Of a stretch of 64,000 nt of DNA, positions 24,400 to 37,472 are shown piece after piece (the first letter of the stretch is position 1; every line of letters begins with the position of its first letter). Below the pieces are notes generated by a model that saw only the letters and a program-made list of their open reading frames with translations, had not been told where the DNA came from and searched no databases. Source of the stretch: Epiperipatus broadwayi (lineage: Eukaryota; Onychophora; Udeonychophora; Euonychophora; Peripatidae); NCBI GenBank assembly GCA_028023455.1, contig JAQFVV010000143.1, positions 2,206,001-2,270,000 on the forward strand, read 5' to 3'. A program made the position numbers and the translations under genes.

Positions 24400-24840
24400 C
24401 AATTTAGTCACAATCGGGAATAATGAATCATAGTTTACTGGTAAGTTTACGAATGTTATGGGTTACCATGCATGGTTTTTTCTGTGGGAGAATGAGCTTG
24501 GCCATCGGTTATAAGTTGATCTTGGTCTATCTTAACGGTTAGTCATGAAAGCTTTTCTGGTGTCCATCTTCAGGAACGATGTCAGCAAAAGCCTCAGTCC
24601 ACTCCAACATGCAGAATTATTTCAGCATAGAGTGGTCCTGGATATATTTTTGTTATCCAGGACCAACCAAAAGAAAAACAGACAAGACCCTGATCAAACT
24701 GGTCTCTTCTTTTTTATACTCAAGGTCCAGTTTTCAGACTTCTGCGCATGTTGTTATTATCATGGTGCTTGGGTTTATAATCTTGTATATTCTTTATTAA
24801 ATTTACGTTACAAAGTCTTTATTTTTTTAGCATAATTCTG
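24400..24840. other. G+C-richer unclassified segment, candidate solo LTR or transposon end
   Basis: This 440 bp block has visibly higher G+C and a punctuated look: a hairpin GTCCTGG...CCAGGAC (24632-24664), a TATA-like TTTTTTATACTCAAGG at about 24712, and TATTCTTTATTAAA at about 24786. The two overlapping open frames starting at 24545 and 24579 show no domain. The layout would suit a solo LTR or a Penelope-type terminal repeat, but no second copy exists in the window to test this. Confidence 0.3.
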
Positions 24841-25129
24841 CCATCTCTAATTACCTAAAAAGATTTTTCTAATTGTAATATTTTTACTTTTGGAATTCTT
24901 TTAATTATCTGGATTAGTAATCTACGTCTTTTATTCTTTCCAATTTTAACATTTATTTTTAATCACATAAAAAAAAATGTAAATGAAAAATACAAATGAA
25001 AAATGTAACTTTCATTGTATGTTTTAAAAAAAAAATTATACGAACTAAAAAAAAATTTTAATTGCATATTTTAATAATATCATTAAATTTACTTTTTCCT
25101 TTAGCTTTTACCCAAATGCCAATATATTT

Positions 25130-25640
25130 GTACTATATATAAATAAATGGTATGATACATATATATATTCTTTCCAGAATTGCTGGTGGATGTTGGTAAT
25201 GTGGTTGAGTTGAGATCAGGTGGTGCACTGATAAAACTCAAAAACTTGAATATACATATATTTATATACACTTACACACATATATAAATGCATCTCCATA
25301 ACACATGTATATACTACTATACACAACTATTATTTACATTAAAGATTAAAAAGTGTTCTTACAGATATCTATTTTAATATATAAACAATTATATGCATAC
25401 ATATATACAGATGCAATATATATATACAAATATTGATATTCACCAACACCTATATAAAAAAGTACATAAGCAGACACAAAATAAATACAGCATATCTCTG
25501 CATGTTTTACTTATACAAACAAATATGTGTCTGTACATATTCATTTATATACACATATGTATATATTTTGACAAATATATACAAACATATATATAAATCA
25601 AATAATAGATATGAATACAATGCACACTCAAATGTATATA
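25130..25640. repeat. Degenerate TA/TATACA/CATATA microsatellite tract
   Basis: Interrupted short tandem repeats of TATACA, CATATATA and ACACATAT type run for most of this interval. Overlapping open frames (25393-25596, 25433-25645) are products of the repeat and are not genes. Confidence 0.75.
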
Positions 25641-25641
25641 T

Positions 25642-25796
25642 GTAACTGAACAGGAAGTAACTGAAGCTTCCAATGAGTTATGTAAATAAACTCTCCAAAA
25701 AACAGTTGATACCACCTGTCTCTTAGCATTGTTATTATATATGCTTAGTTTGTTTATGGAATTTTAAATGAAGTGGGTTACTTCCTGTTCAGTTAC
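25642..25796. mobile_element. MITE with perfect 20 bp terminal inverted repeats
   Basis: GTAACTGAACAGGAAGTAAC (25642-25661) is exactly inverted at 25777-25796. The 155 bp element carries ACCACCTGTCTCTTAGC in its centre. It shares ends with the copy at 16285-16412, and its right flank (ATATAATCTGAATTACTTATTATTTA) recurs beside the third copy. So the mobile unit may extend past the inverted repeats on that side. Confidence 0.8.
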
Positions 25797-25934
25797 ATAT
25801 AATCTGAATTACTTATTATTTAGAGATAACTGAGTGTTCATTTCATATTTAGAGGTTATTTAAACTAAAGCTCAGCTTTAATCCTTTAAATATTTAAATA
25901 GTGATTTGTATTATTTATTCTATAAATATATATA

Positions 25935-26095
25935 ATCAAAGGATCCAATTCATTCCCTCAGTTAAAATTACGTAAATAAACTAAGCAGACAGGTGATATC
26001 ATCTGTCTTTTGAAGTGTTTATATTGTATAAGTCATTGGAAGTTTTTATTACTTCTTAATCAGTTACATATAATCTGGATTAATTATTATTTAGA
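25935..26095. mobile_element. Decayed third copy of the GTAACTG MITE
   Basis: The right end ATTACTTCTTAATCAGTTAC at about 26048-26067, followed by ATATAATCTGGATTAATTATT, matches the copy at 25642-25796. The centre (AAACTAAGCAGACAGGTGATATCATCTGTCT) is also shared in diluted form. The left inverted end is nearly lost. The close spacing suggests tandem or nested insertion. Confidence 0.6.
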
Positions 26096-26350
26096 TATAT
26101 ACATATATATGTATGTATATGATTGCAACCTCTTGAAATACATATACATATTTTTTAAATATTGTTTAAAATCCTGCTATTTTGTATAAATATGCAGTTT
26201 TGCAAAATGTGAAAGCATTTCTTAAATATTTTTTAATATATGGCAATTCATAATATTTTCTTCACAGTTTATAAATGGAGATGTTTTACGATGGACCTTT
26301 TTTACAACTCTGCTGTGTTCTGTTCCTTGTTATTTCAAATATTTAGCCAT

Positions 26351-26640
26351 TATTAAAACAGGCAAAACTCTCTATACAGTAGTGCCACTCAGTGCAAGCC
26401 AGAGTAATCAATGGCTGCCAGAAGATTTGTGCATAAAATCCTATCTAGTGCCTACTCGTTCAATATCCCCAGACTAGTTTCTGGCTTGTGGCCTTTGTCA
26501 GTGAGGAACTTTGGATCTGAGAGCACTGCACCTAGTTTATTCTGGCTTGCACTGAATGGCACTACTGTATGGAGAGTTTTGCCTGTTTTAATAACAGTTA
26601 TGAGCAAGCATAAGAAACAGTGATCATGTGAGATTTAACT
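26351..26640 (+). mobile_element. FB-A foldback element, full two-arm copy
   Basis: It starts at AAAACAGGCAAAACTCTC and ends GATCATGTGAGATTT. Left arm: TAGTGCCACTCAGTGCAAGCC. Right arm: GGCTTGCACTGAATGGCACTACTGTATGGAGAG. The core contains CCCCAGACTAGTTTC and, on the minus strand, the hammerhead-like module with hairpin AGGCCACAAGCCA (GGC pairs with GCC). The CTGACAA core is mutated. No clear target duplication is seen. The open frame at 26411-26623 lies inside this repeat and is not a gene. Confidence 0.85.
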
Positions 26641-29352
26641 ATATTGCCAATATATATTTATTATATTTTAGGCATTTTATTTTATATATTACATCAACTT
26701 TTGTGTTGTATCAATTAAATAATCAAATTTTTATTACTTGAATTTGCAAAATTTTAATTCTTCTTTTTATTATATATCTTTTCAAAATATACATTTTTAT
26801 CAAATTATTTTTGACATTTATATATTTTTATTGTCATTAATTTATTGATATTAAACATTAAGTCAGAAGTTAATAAATCATTTTTTCCCTTTCTTGAATT
26901 TCTTAATTATTGATCATTTTTGTCAACAATTTCTGCTATTTCTCTGATATAATTTTTTTATATATATTATGCTTTATTACCAGAATCTAACTTTTACTTA
27001 TAAGGATTACCCTGTTTTGGGTATGCTTTGGCATTTGTCATGTGATTTATTATTAATTATCATATATGTGTCCTACATCTAGGAAATTTATAGAATTTGA
27101 ATTTATTGTTTTTTTGTTTTTTTTTAAAATTAATAATAATTTCTCTTTTAGCATACTATTAACATATCTGGTATAAAAAATAATATCTATTTGCATATGT
27201 ATTAATTATCCCCCCCCCCAATGTTTATGAAGAAGAATGATATAACTTTGTTTAAAGAGCATGTGTTTTATGTGAAATGATTTCATTCTTATTTATACAT
27301 GCATTTGCTTTATCATTCTTATTTATAAATAATTTAGAAACAAAAATAATTAATAAATATATAAATAAAAGAATATTATTTTATTTAGTAGATGGATTGA
27401 TAATAAATTAATTATTGAAAATGAAAGAAGAATTAATATTATTTTTAAAGAATGAAATATCAATAAATTCATATTTAAATTTACTTCAAGAAGAATTTAT
27501 TTAAACTTTCTTGATATAATAATCTTCACATATGATAATTTCTGTAGATTATTGTTTTATAATTAAACATACTTTAAAAAAAACATGCATGTAGGTGTGT
27601 GTGTATGTGTATTAAATATGCACTGCTGTGCACATACTTGTTTTATTGAATATTTAAAATAATAATGATATACTGTACATGTAATAAATATAGATTTCAA
27701 ATTTAATTTAGGTATTACAAACTCAACAATTTACTACTGTGTGCAAACCAAAGCTATATTAACAAATCAAAACTTAATTTTTGTCCAGAAGTGGAAACAG
27801 CAGTTAAATTGTCAAATTATTAACCATGTATTAACCTCAATATATAATTTTCAGACTAATCCCTATACATGGATGATGCAAAATTGAATTGATTATTTTG
27901 GAAGAATATCAATACAAATATAGAAAATAGGCTAATTGAATAAGATAAATAATGAATTATATTAGTGGAATATTCCACAAATTCAATGATATGTACCTAT
28001 ACATTTATATTATAGGCATCAAAAGATTTCATCTGTACTTTACTTCATAATACAAATGATGTTATTTTGCTCTTGCATTTTTTTAAAATCCTCTACAGGT
28101 TAATATGATTGACTACAAAAATTATTTCCAAGTGGATCCAGAAAGAACAGGATTTCAGTACATTATCTATCATTTTTTTCTCATTAGTTAATCAAATAAA
28201 GGATATCCAAGATAATTAATAATTACTATCACTAGATATTATCAAATAGTGTGATGACTCTGAACTATATTTTGACTATTATAAATATTATTTACAACTT
28301 TCCAGACAACATTAATATGAATACTTAAGCTTTATTTTGAAGATTATCAAGAAATATATAATTATAACATTCAGAGATAGTACAATAAACATGGCATTTT
28401 ATAACAATAGATAGGGTATAGATGGATGATTTTTACATGATCTCAAGTCATAATTGATTGCATGATCATGAACCTGAATGAAGATGTAATTATTAAATAG
28501 GCTTTGGAGCACAAATGAACATGGCAGAAATGGGAACTTAATTACAAAACTATCATCAAACTTTTAAATGTGACAGCTTCACTCAATCATACTCATGTGG
28601 TTGACATAAGGATGCTGATTTTAAGACTAATAATTTGTTTTGTAAATTCAAATTTAACAACAAAAAAGAAATGTTGAAAATTATATTAACCTTCTAATAA
28701 ATATAAAATCTGATAGAAAGGTGCTATGTAATCTAATTAAAAGATTTAATCATAACAAAGATAAAAAGATCAATCCTGGGATAATAAAACATAAAGCCTT
28801 TATTTCTTTAGTATATGATTCAGAATTGCATACAAAAAGAATAAAAAAATTATGCATACAAAAAATTACAATACTAATTTTGGAGCAATTTATAATTCAA
28901 TAGAATTGTTAACAGTTTTAATCATATTCCAAAAATTCTTTTTTTGTTGTTAAAAACTAATTTATTACTGAATTAGTTTTAATGCATGTACAAACATTAA
29001 TAAAGTTAATTAAATAAAATTAGTAATAGTAACAATAAGAAATCAAAACAATGGTTAATGAAAACAATTACATTACAATAAAAAATAATAAACTACATAG
29101 AATATTCACTTTGTTAGTATACAAAAAGAAAAAATGTATTTGTAATTTACATAATTATAATAGTGAAGTAAAAATGAAAGTTTGAATAATATACATGAAA
29201 TGATATGTATTAATTGTAAAAGTAATAAAAAACTGATTACATTGGCATAACTAAAAATAAATTAAAAATTAGACTAAAGTAACAATAATTTTAATTACCT
29301 ATAAACGATTTTTACTGCTAATCAAATATGTAATGTTTAGGAATATAAATAT
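26641..29352. other. A+T-rich stretch, no gene seen
   Basis: No coding or RNA gene. Notable only for a pure 10-base C run at 27210-27219, a GTGTGTGTATGTGTAT tract at about 27596-27611 and A-rich sequence from 27.9 to 28.9 kb that could be a very old retrotransposon without readable motifs. Confidence 0.5.
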
Positions 29353-29534
29353 CTCAGGGAATAATCACATCTAAATATGTTACTATGACAAATTGCAAAC
29401 AGATTCTAAAGAGTCATTTAAAATACACTTGCAAATACAAATGAGTAAACATATTTGCAAGTTTATTTTTAAATGGTTCTTTAGAATCTGCTTGCAATTT
29501 GTCCGAGTAATGTATTCAAATATGATTGTTCTGA
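29353..29534. mobile_element. Foldback element with about 80 bp arms
   Basis: The left arm (CTCAGGGAATAATCACATC... to ACTTGCAAATA, 29353-29438) is inverted at about 29454-29534 (TATTTGCAAGTT... to TGATTGTTCTGAG) with about 85% identity. Internal landmarks are ACAAATTGCAAACAGATTC and GAATCTGCTTGCAATTTGT. No target duplication is obvious. Confidence 0.65.
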
Positions 29535-30731
29535 GAAGTATTTATTAAGTAGCATATATATATAAGACGAATTGTATCATACATTTTCATTGTAAAAGTA
29601 ATAAATATGACAACTGCAATATTAAAATAATTGAGCATATAAAAATGCATTGAAAGACTGATTAAAGAAAAACTTTATATTGATAAATTTAGATCTCCCT
29701 CAATAGAATATTATTTAATTTGAAATGTTTTTATTATTAAATAGTATTTAATTTATTTTTGTTTAATTTAAATAATATCTTATCAAGATAAAAAATAATT
29801 ACAGTAAGTTTTTATAAAAGTAAAGAATATAAAATACAGTGGAGCATGGACCCACAATATATGCTATATTTTGTTTGAAGCCCCCTTGGTATACATTGTA
29901 CATAATTAATAATATGCTGATGCATTGTGGTGAAACTTTTCTATATAATAATTTCTGTAGGCTTTCTATATCATAATTTCTGCAGGCGTAGTGCTTTCAG
30001 AGTTTTGTGTTGTTTATTGAAATGCAAATGTATAGTACTTTTCAATACATACCACACAATTATAATACAGATACACTTTTAAATGTATAGTATGCATATA
30101 TAAATTTAAATTATAATATAAACAAAAAATTTTAAAAATATAGTTATTAGTAATAAATTGAGGGAATATATTTGCATATATTTTTTATTCACTGAAAAAT
30201 AAAAATAACAAAAAAAAACTTTATATATAATATTTTTATTCTTTAAATAAAATGAATAGCAAAATAGCTGACTTCCATTGCTTTGGGTGGTATTCTTTTT
30301 ATTTGAATAAGTTTTTTCTCTTATAGAAACATAATAGACTAATCTTGTTATCAAAAAACTATAATCTCTTTAATTATTTTGATATTTTAAAATCAGTATT
30401 AACTTTAAGTATGTTTTAACAAATTTTTTTAAAACTTTTAGCATTATGCTTAGAAAATGTGAAATATTGCACATCAAATTTGGGAAAAATAATAAAGGAA
30501 AAGTAAAATATTATGCTTTCAATGTAAACTGCAAAAAAAATTATTAATGAACATGATTGTTTATAGAACTCTGAGTTAGAAAAATAACTGCTGGTATAAT
30601 TTAAAATATATTTACTTTTTTTTTTTAATGTTATCATAAAGAGCACTCAGAAATGGAAAATGGACACTCGAGTATCATAAAATGCATTAAATTTTTGAAT
30701 TATATTTTATTTTGTATCGCATATAATTGAA
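29535..30731. other. A+T-rich stretch, no gene seen
   Basis: Nothing recognised on either strand. The minus-strand frames at 30106-30354 and 30416-30646 are F/I/Y/K-rich and typical of random A+T-rich DNA. Confidence 0.5.
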
Positions 30732-31027
30732 GTCATGTAATAACAAATTCTCCAGGCAGTAGTGCCACCCAGTGCAAACTTTAGTAATCAATGGATGCAG
30801 GAAGATTTGTGCATAAAATCCCCATATACTGCTTATTCATCCAATATCCCCAGACTAGTTTTTAGCTTGTGGTTTTCATCAGTGAGGAGCTTTAAATCTG
30901 AGAGCACTGCATCCAATGATTTCTAAAGCTTGCACTGGGTGGCACTACTGTCTGGAGAATTTTTTTGCTAATAACAGCTTGTGTAAGCATAGCAATGGTG
31001 ATCATGTGATGTTTTGTTGGTCATGTA
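30732..31027 (+). mobile_element. FB-A foldback element, two-arm copy
   Basis: Left arm TCTCCAGGCAGTAGTGCCACCC, right arm GGGTGGCACTACTGTCTGGAGA, tail GATCATGTGATGTTTTG. An 8 bp match (GTCATGTA at 30732-30739 and 31020-31027) is the likely remnant of the target duplication. The minus-strand module reads CTGATGA, hairpin AAACCACAAGCTA, with GAAA mutated to AAAA. Confidence 0.8.
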
Positions 31028-31696
31028 CTTTAATACAGTGTACTTTGCTGTTTCACTGTATCTATGTTTACAAAATTTAAAACAATTTTTGTGAAATAAT
31101 ACCTTAAAATATGACTTTGTAATATTAATATTTTTTTATTTAAAATTTAGATCACTAAAAAAATAAAAGAGAAAAAAAATTAAGTTTCAAAAAATATTAT
31201 AGTTAATATATTTGTCGATGTATTTTATAATGATATATGTGTATGTTTTTGATACATTTATTTTTGCTTTTCAGATTTAATTTCTAAAATATGTTTATAT
31301 CTTGGCAAAGTTAAACAATTTGATTTTTAAAAGGGGGAAAAAGTGATGAACTTTACATAATTCTAAAGATATAATCACAGTTGGAGAAAAAGCACAGATT
31401 ATTTAAGCTATCAAATGCCCAAAATTTCTTTCCATTCCCATTTATTTTTGTGAAACCTGGAGGAAATCTTAGGAAAATTGGCTCAACATGTTAACCAAAA
31501 TAGATGATCAAAAAATTACAAATTCTGAGAGATTGATAGGCCACACCTTTAACCCTTGAGATATAAAAATAATTTTAGAATTGCATGGCAATCAAAGCTA
31601 GGAGATTAAAGAGATGTGATATTATTATTAACATACATGTCCATATAAGTAAGTCATAAAACATTGATAAATTGGCATGGTTTTTTAAAAAATTAC

Positions 31697-31771
31697 TATA
31701 CCATATTCATAGCTTGCAGGTAAAGAGGTACCTACTAAGATATCTCTCTACCTGCAATCGATCAATATGGT
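31697..31771. repeat. Short imperfect inverted repeat
   Basis: TACCATATTCAT...TTGCAGGTA(AAGAG) on the left is inverted as TACCTGCAATCGATCAATATGGTA on the right. It forms a 75 bp hairpin with a loop around GGTACCTACTAAGATATC. Function unknown. Confidence 0.5.
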
Positions 31772-32291
31772 ACAAAGTACTGAAAAAATACTCAGATATA
31801 TAGTGATATAAGATGAAGCTCTATTATATGTTTTTCCAAAACTGTATTATTTTACTATCCATGATAATAAATATTTAACAGTGATGCATTATAAAGCTAC
31901 TATCACAAAAATAGCAAGAATTGAATCATTGCTGTTGTTACAGCAAAAATTAGCAACAATTAAGAATTTCAAAACAAAAATGGATCAACTATCTTCTAAT
32001 TCAATTGAAAATTATAAACAAAAATTGTTATTTTGAGGTTACTTTGATAACAGAAAGTGTTATATTAATATAACTAGTGTTTGGAAGTTTGTCACTTTAA
32101 TTATATGTATATCATAGTCATTATCACAAATTAATATAAAATATAATTAATAAGTACAAAAGCAAAAATACTCAAAAGAATTGAATAAAAATGCCATATT
32201 CTGAAATGAAATATAAAATAAACAATGTAATAAAAGTTTATAGAATTACATTGATTAAATTTTTTTAAAAACAACTTTGTTTAATAAAGAA

Positions 32292-32642
32292 GTGAATCAG
32301 TATAATGCAACAAAATTGATGTAGTATATAATATACAATGCCCAAAAGCTAAATCTTTGAAAGAAACAGTAAAATACTATAAAGAGTGATAAAAAATTAT
32401 AAAATCACTATACATGAAGATAACAGAATTATAAGAAATTATGAGTCATTGTACATTAAAGAAATCATTAAACAAAAGCCTTAATATTATGTAAAATGCT
32501 TACATGTGATAACTGGAGTTTAATTTATGCACGGATAATATAGAAATGTGTATAACAGTTTTAAAAGATTGAAAAAGGTGAATTAGTATAATGCAATAAA
32601 ATTGATATAGTATACAAGATAAAGTGTCCAAAAGTTAAATCT
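32292..32642 (+). repeat. Pair of about 65 bp direct repeats
   Basis: GTGAATCAGTATAATGCA... to AAAGCTAAATCT at 32292-32356 recurs as GTGAATTAGTATAATGCA... to AAAGTTAAATCT at 32578-32642 with about 85% identity. The intervening 220 bp is unrelated. This could be an old duplication or a pair of terminal repeats of a decayed element. Confidence 0.6.
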
Positions 32643-32715
32643 ACACATATATAGATGCATGTGTGTGTATATATATGGGTGTGTGTGTGAATATATTTGA
32701 ATAATAATAATAATA
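32643..32715 (+). repeat. GT/TA and ATA microsatellite
   Basis: TGTGTGTATATATATGGGTGTGTGTGTG followed by (AATAAT)n-type sequence. It accounts for the HTHTHIYTHT string in the minus-strand frame 32561-32851, which is not a gene. Confidence 0.75.
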
Positions 32716-34202
32716 AACAGCCATCTAAAAATGAATATGGCCATTCTCTTTCCAAAAAGAAAAGAAAGACAAGAGAGAGAAGAAACATTATTCTAGAAAT
32801 AAGTTTTGCGATAATTAAACCAACTAATCTGTGATCCAGAAATATGTCCACATATGGAACCTCCAGTTCATTTCTCTATTACTTAATATTTTATAATGCT
32901 GTCATTTCTGTAGTGAAAATTTTTCTTTCTGAAGTACTTCAATACCATGTCTAATTGAATACCATGTCCAATTGTTTTCAATGTATTCTATTCTCTACCA
33001 TATTCCAATAGAAGCAATCAACATTACACTTCTTTAGAATATCTTTGAGATAATCCTTCTAATATAGAAGAGAATTTATTTACAACAAGTTCCTTTGAAT
33101 CATATTAAATCTTAGAAAAATTAAAGTTTCAGAACGTTTTATTGTCTTTATAAAAAGTTTCTATATGATTTTAAGGTTAATAGGCTGTTTTTACATTGGC
33201 AAAAATGGTACAAATTTTCCCTCCATCTATTACATTATGGCCATATTTGTGAGTCCGTATGTTTTTTGTATGAATGTAGGTAGGATATACCTAATGCATA
33301 TACTTAAATATTTGTACATGTAGTCATATGTATGTATTTATGTTTACATATAGCTTTAGTTTTTTTTATATAAATGAATATATATTGATTTCTATATGAT
33401 AACATATGTGTACTTTTGTATATATTGCATTTATACATTTTTACATTTATAATTTCTTATAACACCTCATCAAAGTCATTTAGTATATTATATAACACAT
33501 TTGTTTTATTGTTATTATTTAGTGTGACATATTTACAATTTTATATTTTTATAATTAGTTCCATAAGCTAGCAAAATCTTAGGATAATTGATTAATAAAA
33601 TATAACATGAGAGACAATGATATCTTGAGATAAAACTTGTTAAAAATAAAATATGTAGAAGCACTATATATGATTTAATATGTATATTGTTAGAAAAAAA
33701 AGACTGTATGATTTAAGATCAGTAATAATACATTTCAAACAGATTAGATAATATATTAATTAAATGGAAATTTAAAAATAATAATTAGTAGAAAATAAAA
33801 CTAGCACTCTTAATCAAAAAGGGAAGAAAGCTAATGGGAAATATATTATTGCTATATTCAAACTCATACATATGAACTAATTAAAATAGTATAAATGAAA
33901 CTAATGTATAAAGTATATTTGTTCTTTATAAATTTGTATTAGAGATTGATATCTAGTGATGAATGAATCATGTTCTTGTATTATTATTTAAAATTTGAAG
34001 CATTTTGAATCTTTAAATTAGGGAAGGAAGGCTGTGTGTCTATTAGAACTTATCATGGTCGTATGTAGAATATTTATTACCACATAATTATATGCGTCTC
34101 TTCCTGTAAAAAAATACTGAATTAACCATTTTACAAGCTGAGTGTAAAAGGGTGTTGTTTTTTGTGTGTAGGCATAGTTTTACTATGTAATATAAAGATT
34201 AG
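32716..34202. other. A+T-rich stretch, no gene seen
   Basis: No element or coding potential could be recognised. Confidence 0.5.
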
Positions 34203-34413
34203 TTTATGGTATAATTAAAACAGGCAAAACTCTCTCCATATAGTAGTGCCACTCAGTGCCAACCAGAGTAATCAATGGATGCCTTCTGGCATCCATTGAT
34301 TACTCTGGTTGGCAATGAGTGGCACTACTATATGGAGAGAGTTTTGCCTGTTTTAATAACAGTAAGGTGCGAGCATAAGAAATAGTGATCATGTGATGTT
34401 TTATGGTATAATT
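34203..34413 (+). mobile_element. FB-A element deleted to a near-perfect palindrome, 14 bp TSD
   Basis: The target duplication TTTATGGTATAATT is at 34203-34216 and 34400-34413. The 183 bp insert consists of AAAACAGGCAAAACTC... and its reverse complement meeting at GGATGCCTTCTGGCATCC, so the whole core, including the hammerhead-like module, is missing. It is followed by the usual tail GATCATGTGATG. Because the core is absent yet both flanks are intact, it was probably inserted in this short form or lost the core by hairpin deletion. Confidence 0.9.
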
Positions 34414-37400
34414 GCCAAAAATATAATTTAAATTGTGTAAGAGAAATTTTGCAGAAATTCAGAGTATCATAATGTTTGTGCATTAAGAAGGCTATTGCGT
34501 TTAGAAAATAAGTCATCGATTTATTGTTACAACTGAGCAGATATGACAGAAAAAATGGCAATATATGAAAGAACTTAGAATTAATTTGTTTCATTAGTTA
34601 TCATTTCTAGAGATTCATATATATAATAGCACTCTGCATTATTATATTAAAAACAAATAATAAAGAAAAGTTGTGAAGCACTCACCAGTTTGTCAGATCA
34701 TGAAAATATCAGTCCAGTTTTCATTATATATTTCCACCAGCTATGAACAAAGATTCTGTATCGGATTCTGATCAAATCTGTTATTTGAGTTATGAGTCTC
34801 TATAAAATGTGATTTTAGAAGGATGAAGCTGGAATAGCTGAATGTTAGAAAATACCTGACATTAATGCTATATCATAATAAGAGAATCCTAACTTTTTAA
34901 GCTTAAAAATTGGAAGAAATATAATCTCACGGTACGCAGATCAACGATAATATACTGAATTTTTGTGAATTATACTGTTCAAGCAATAAAGAATGACTAT
35001 AAATCAAGCAAGAACCAATGCATTATATGAGTCATTTTCAGTACACCAAAATGAAAAGTAAATATAAAATAAAGACCTACATTATGTTTTGAATTGTGAA
35101 ATATATATACACTATTAAACAAAATATTCTGGTAATGAATAGTTCAATAAGTTTTGGACTATTTAATAATATATTTGTCAGTATTTTTTTTTTAATTAAT
35201 AAAAGTGTTTGAATTTTATGAGGTCTGAAATCCAAATTATTGTCTAATTTAAATTATATTTTTTAAATAGTGTTCAGAAGTACTTTTGAATATCATGATT
35301 TTTTAGAGAGGATGGTAATGGTCAATAGCTCTTAGGTGTATCTCAAAATACAGGATATTAATTTAATCATAAGGATTTAATACTTTCATGTGAAGGATAA
35401 GCAAAACAAGATTCAGACATATGTGAGCAATGATTGGACCATTATGATAACTGTATGCCTGTTTCATACACAAGGCATTGTGGGATTCTTTTATATTATT
35501 GTTTACTCATGCTATTAATTAAAATTAAACCTTTAATACTAATTACTTTAGAATCCAAGTCAGTATCATTCTTTGTTCTTATGTTATTTTGTATTCTAAC
35601 TCAAGTCATATATTCATCATATTTATATATGAAATTATATAGTTAACAACTATTTGAATTTAAACTCTCAGACTGATCCAGAATCTGATGTTATGATTAC
35701 AGAAATCACAGGATAAAACTAAAATGGCGTTGATTCTTTTAGATTCTAAATGGTGGTACTGTGTAGATGATTTCCAAATTATTTGGAAAACAAAAGCTAA
35801 GGTCATTAAATATATTTTCTTAAGGGTTGAGAGATAATGACCTTTTATTTTGGTAATGGCAAATGCACCTTAGATTTATCTTTTATGATTAAATGGGGAA
35901 TATAAGCTAATTCTGATTCCCTGTTTATTACATATTTTGACACTTAACTTGGATCAGATACATCTTTAATTCTTAGTCCTTTGCTCACAATCATATTCAT
36001 TTTTTATTCATGACATATTTAGCAACCCAATGTGAGAATCAATGATAAGAGAAAAATGGCTGAATGACCAGTTTAGGACCAAATACACTCATATGCCTAA
36101 AAAACATAAACTCAATTCATACATATGTAAAAATACCAAAATCAAAGAATATGAAAATTTGCATAATAAATTTAGTTAATTTATAATATTGGTTAATAAA
36201 AGAGATATGGTGATGAAATACCAATGACATACAATGTGGTAAAAAGAAAGCATGAATATGAAAATGAAATGAAGTATCAAATAATTGAATACTAATAAAA
36301 ACAAATTCCAAAATAAAATTAAGAATTACAAGAGGGAACCCCTAGAATATTTCTAGTTGACACAAATGAGACCATTACATAAAATAGAGAATCAAATGGG
36401 AAATCACTAAAAACATAAATACATAATAGAAAAACTGAAAAGATTTGAAATAAAAGGGGAATATTTTTGGAAAGGAATATACAAAAATAAGAAAGAGGAT
36501 AAGAAATAAATGGAATAAATATTTTATAAAGATGTTGAAACTGGAAGATTTAAAAATAATGAAGAGAGTGAAGATCCTAAAGCTAATATAAACACTTGGG
36601 AAAAAATTAAAACTTTGTAGATAATGTGGAAGTCATAGACAAACTTAAAAGAGATGTGTCATTATCACTGTTCAAGATGCAAAGTGTACCCAATGTAAAT
36701 TAAACAAGTAATATTAAATATAATCACCCAAATGTATTACATAAAAAGCATGATAATAAAAATGAACATATCCTTAATACAAATATTAATAATATCACAT
36801 GACTATCTGGATGAGATCAAGAATAAAGAATGGTTTGATTTAGGATCTAAAGTTTGCTGTCAAGTAGAATATGTAAAACTAGTAAAGTACATTAACAATC
36901 ATGATAGAAATGTGTTGTACTACAAAAACTGTACTGGGAGAAATTAAAATGATCTAGAAAAATGATAATAGATCAGAGAAATTAACTGAGGATGGATTTC
37001 TAGAAAGCCTTTAATAAAAATTCACCAATATCTTGGGAAAAAATTCAACATAATAAGGCATAGTAGAGGAAAGCCAGTCTAAACTCTACACTACCACATC
37101 CCAAAGTAGCAAGGAAAATAGGCAATGATTCTTCAGAATTTTAAAAGAAACCAACATAATTATGCAATCTGGGGAGAGAAAGCAAGCAAAGTTTATCAAA
37201 ATAAAAACAAACACTTCCCAAAAATGTTGTATATGTGTGTGTATATATATATATAATTTTCCCTTTGTTGTATATGTAATTATTTTAAGTACATATGTGT
37301 GTTGCTTTACAAAGCAGGTTTTATTATTTTTTCTTTCTTTTATATAGCTGAATACACTTCCAGTGATGAGTGATGATTATGATGTTCATCACCAAAAGTG

Positions 37401-37472
37401 CACCCAACTAATTAAAAAGAAAGAAAGAAAACCAATTTCATAAAGCATTAGTACCAAAAGAATTATAAAGTA
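34414..37472. other. A+T-rich stretch, no confirmed gene
   Basis: 36.06-37.13 kb is purine-rich on the plus strand and may be an ancient retrotransposon in + orientation, but I could not read any reverse transcriptase, endonuclease or integrase motif. Open frames at 35434-35646, 36117-36311 and 36732-36947 have no recognisable domain. Confidence 0.4.

Noticed and set aside
24540-24580. CTGAAGA-TGGACACCA-GAAA on the minus strand, resembling a hammerhead core
   Set aside because: No helix I partner could be found for the flanks, and no UH cleavage site or helix III closes the fold. It occurs once and has no covariation support.
25393-25645. Two overlapping open frames rich in Y/I/H/T
   Set aside because: They translate a TATACA/CATATA microsatellite.
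31287-31330. Possible phase-1 exon after TTTTTGCTTTTCAG
   Set aside because: About 17 open codons, not above chance; peptide unremarkable.
36060-37130. Purine-rich region suspected to be a plus-strand retrotransposon
   Set aside because: No RT, endonuclease, integrase or RNase H motif could be read in any frame.
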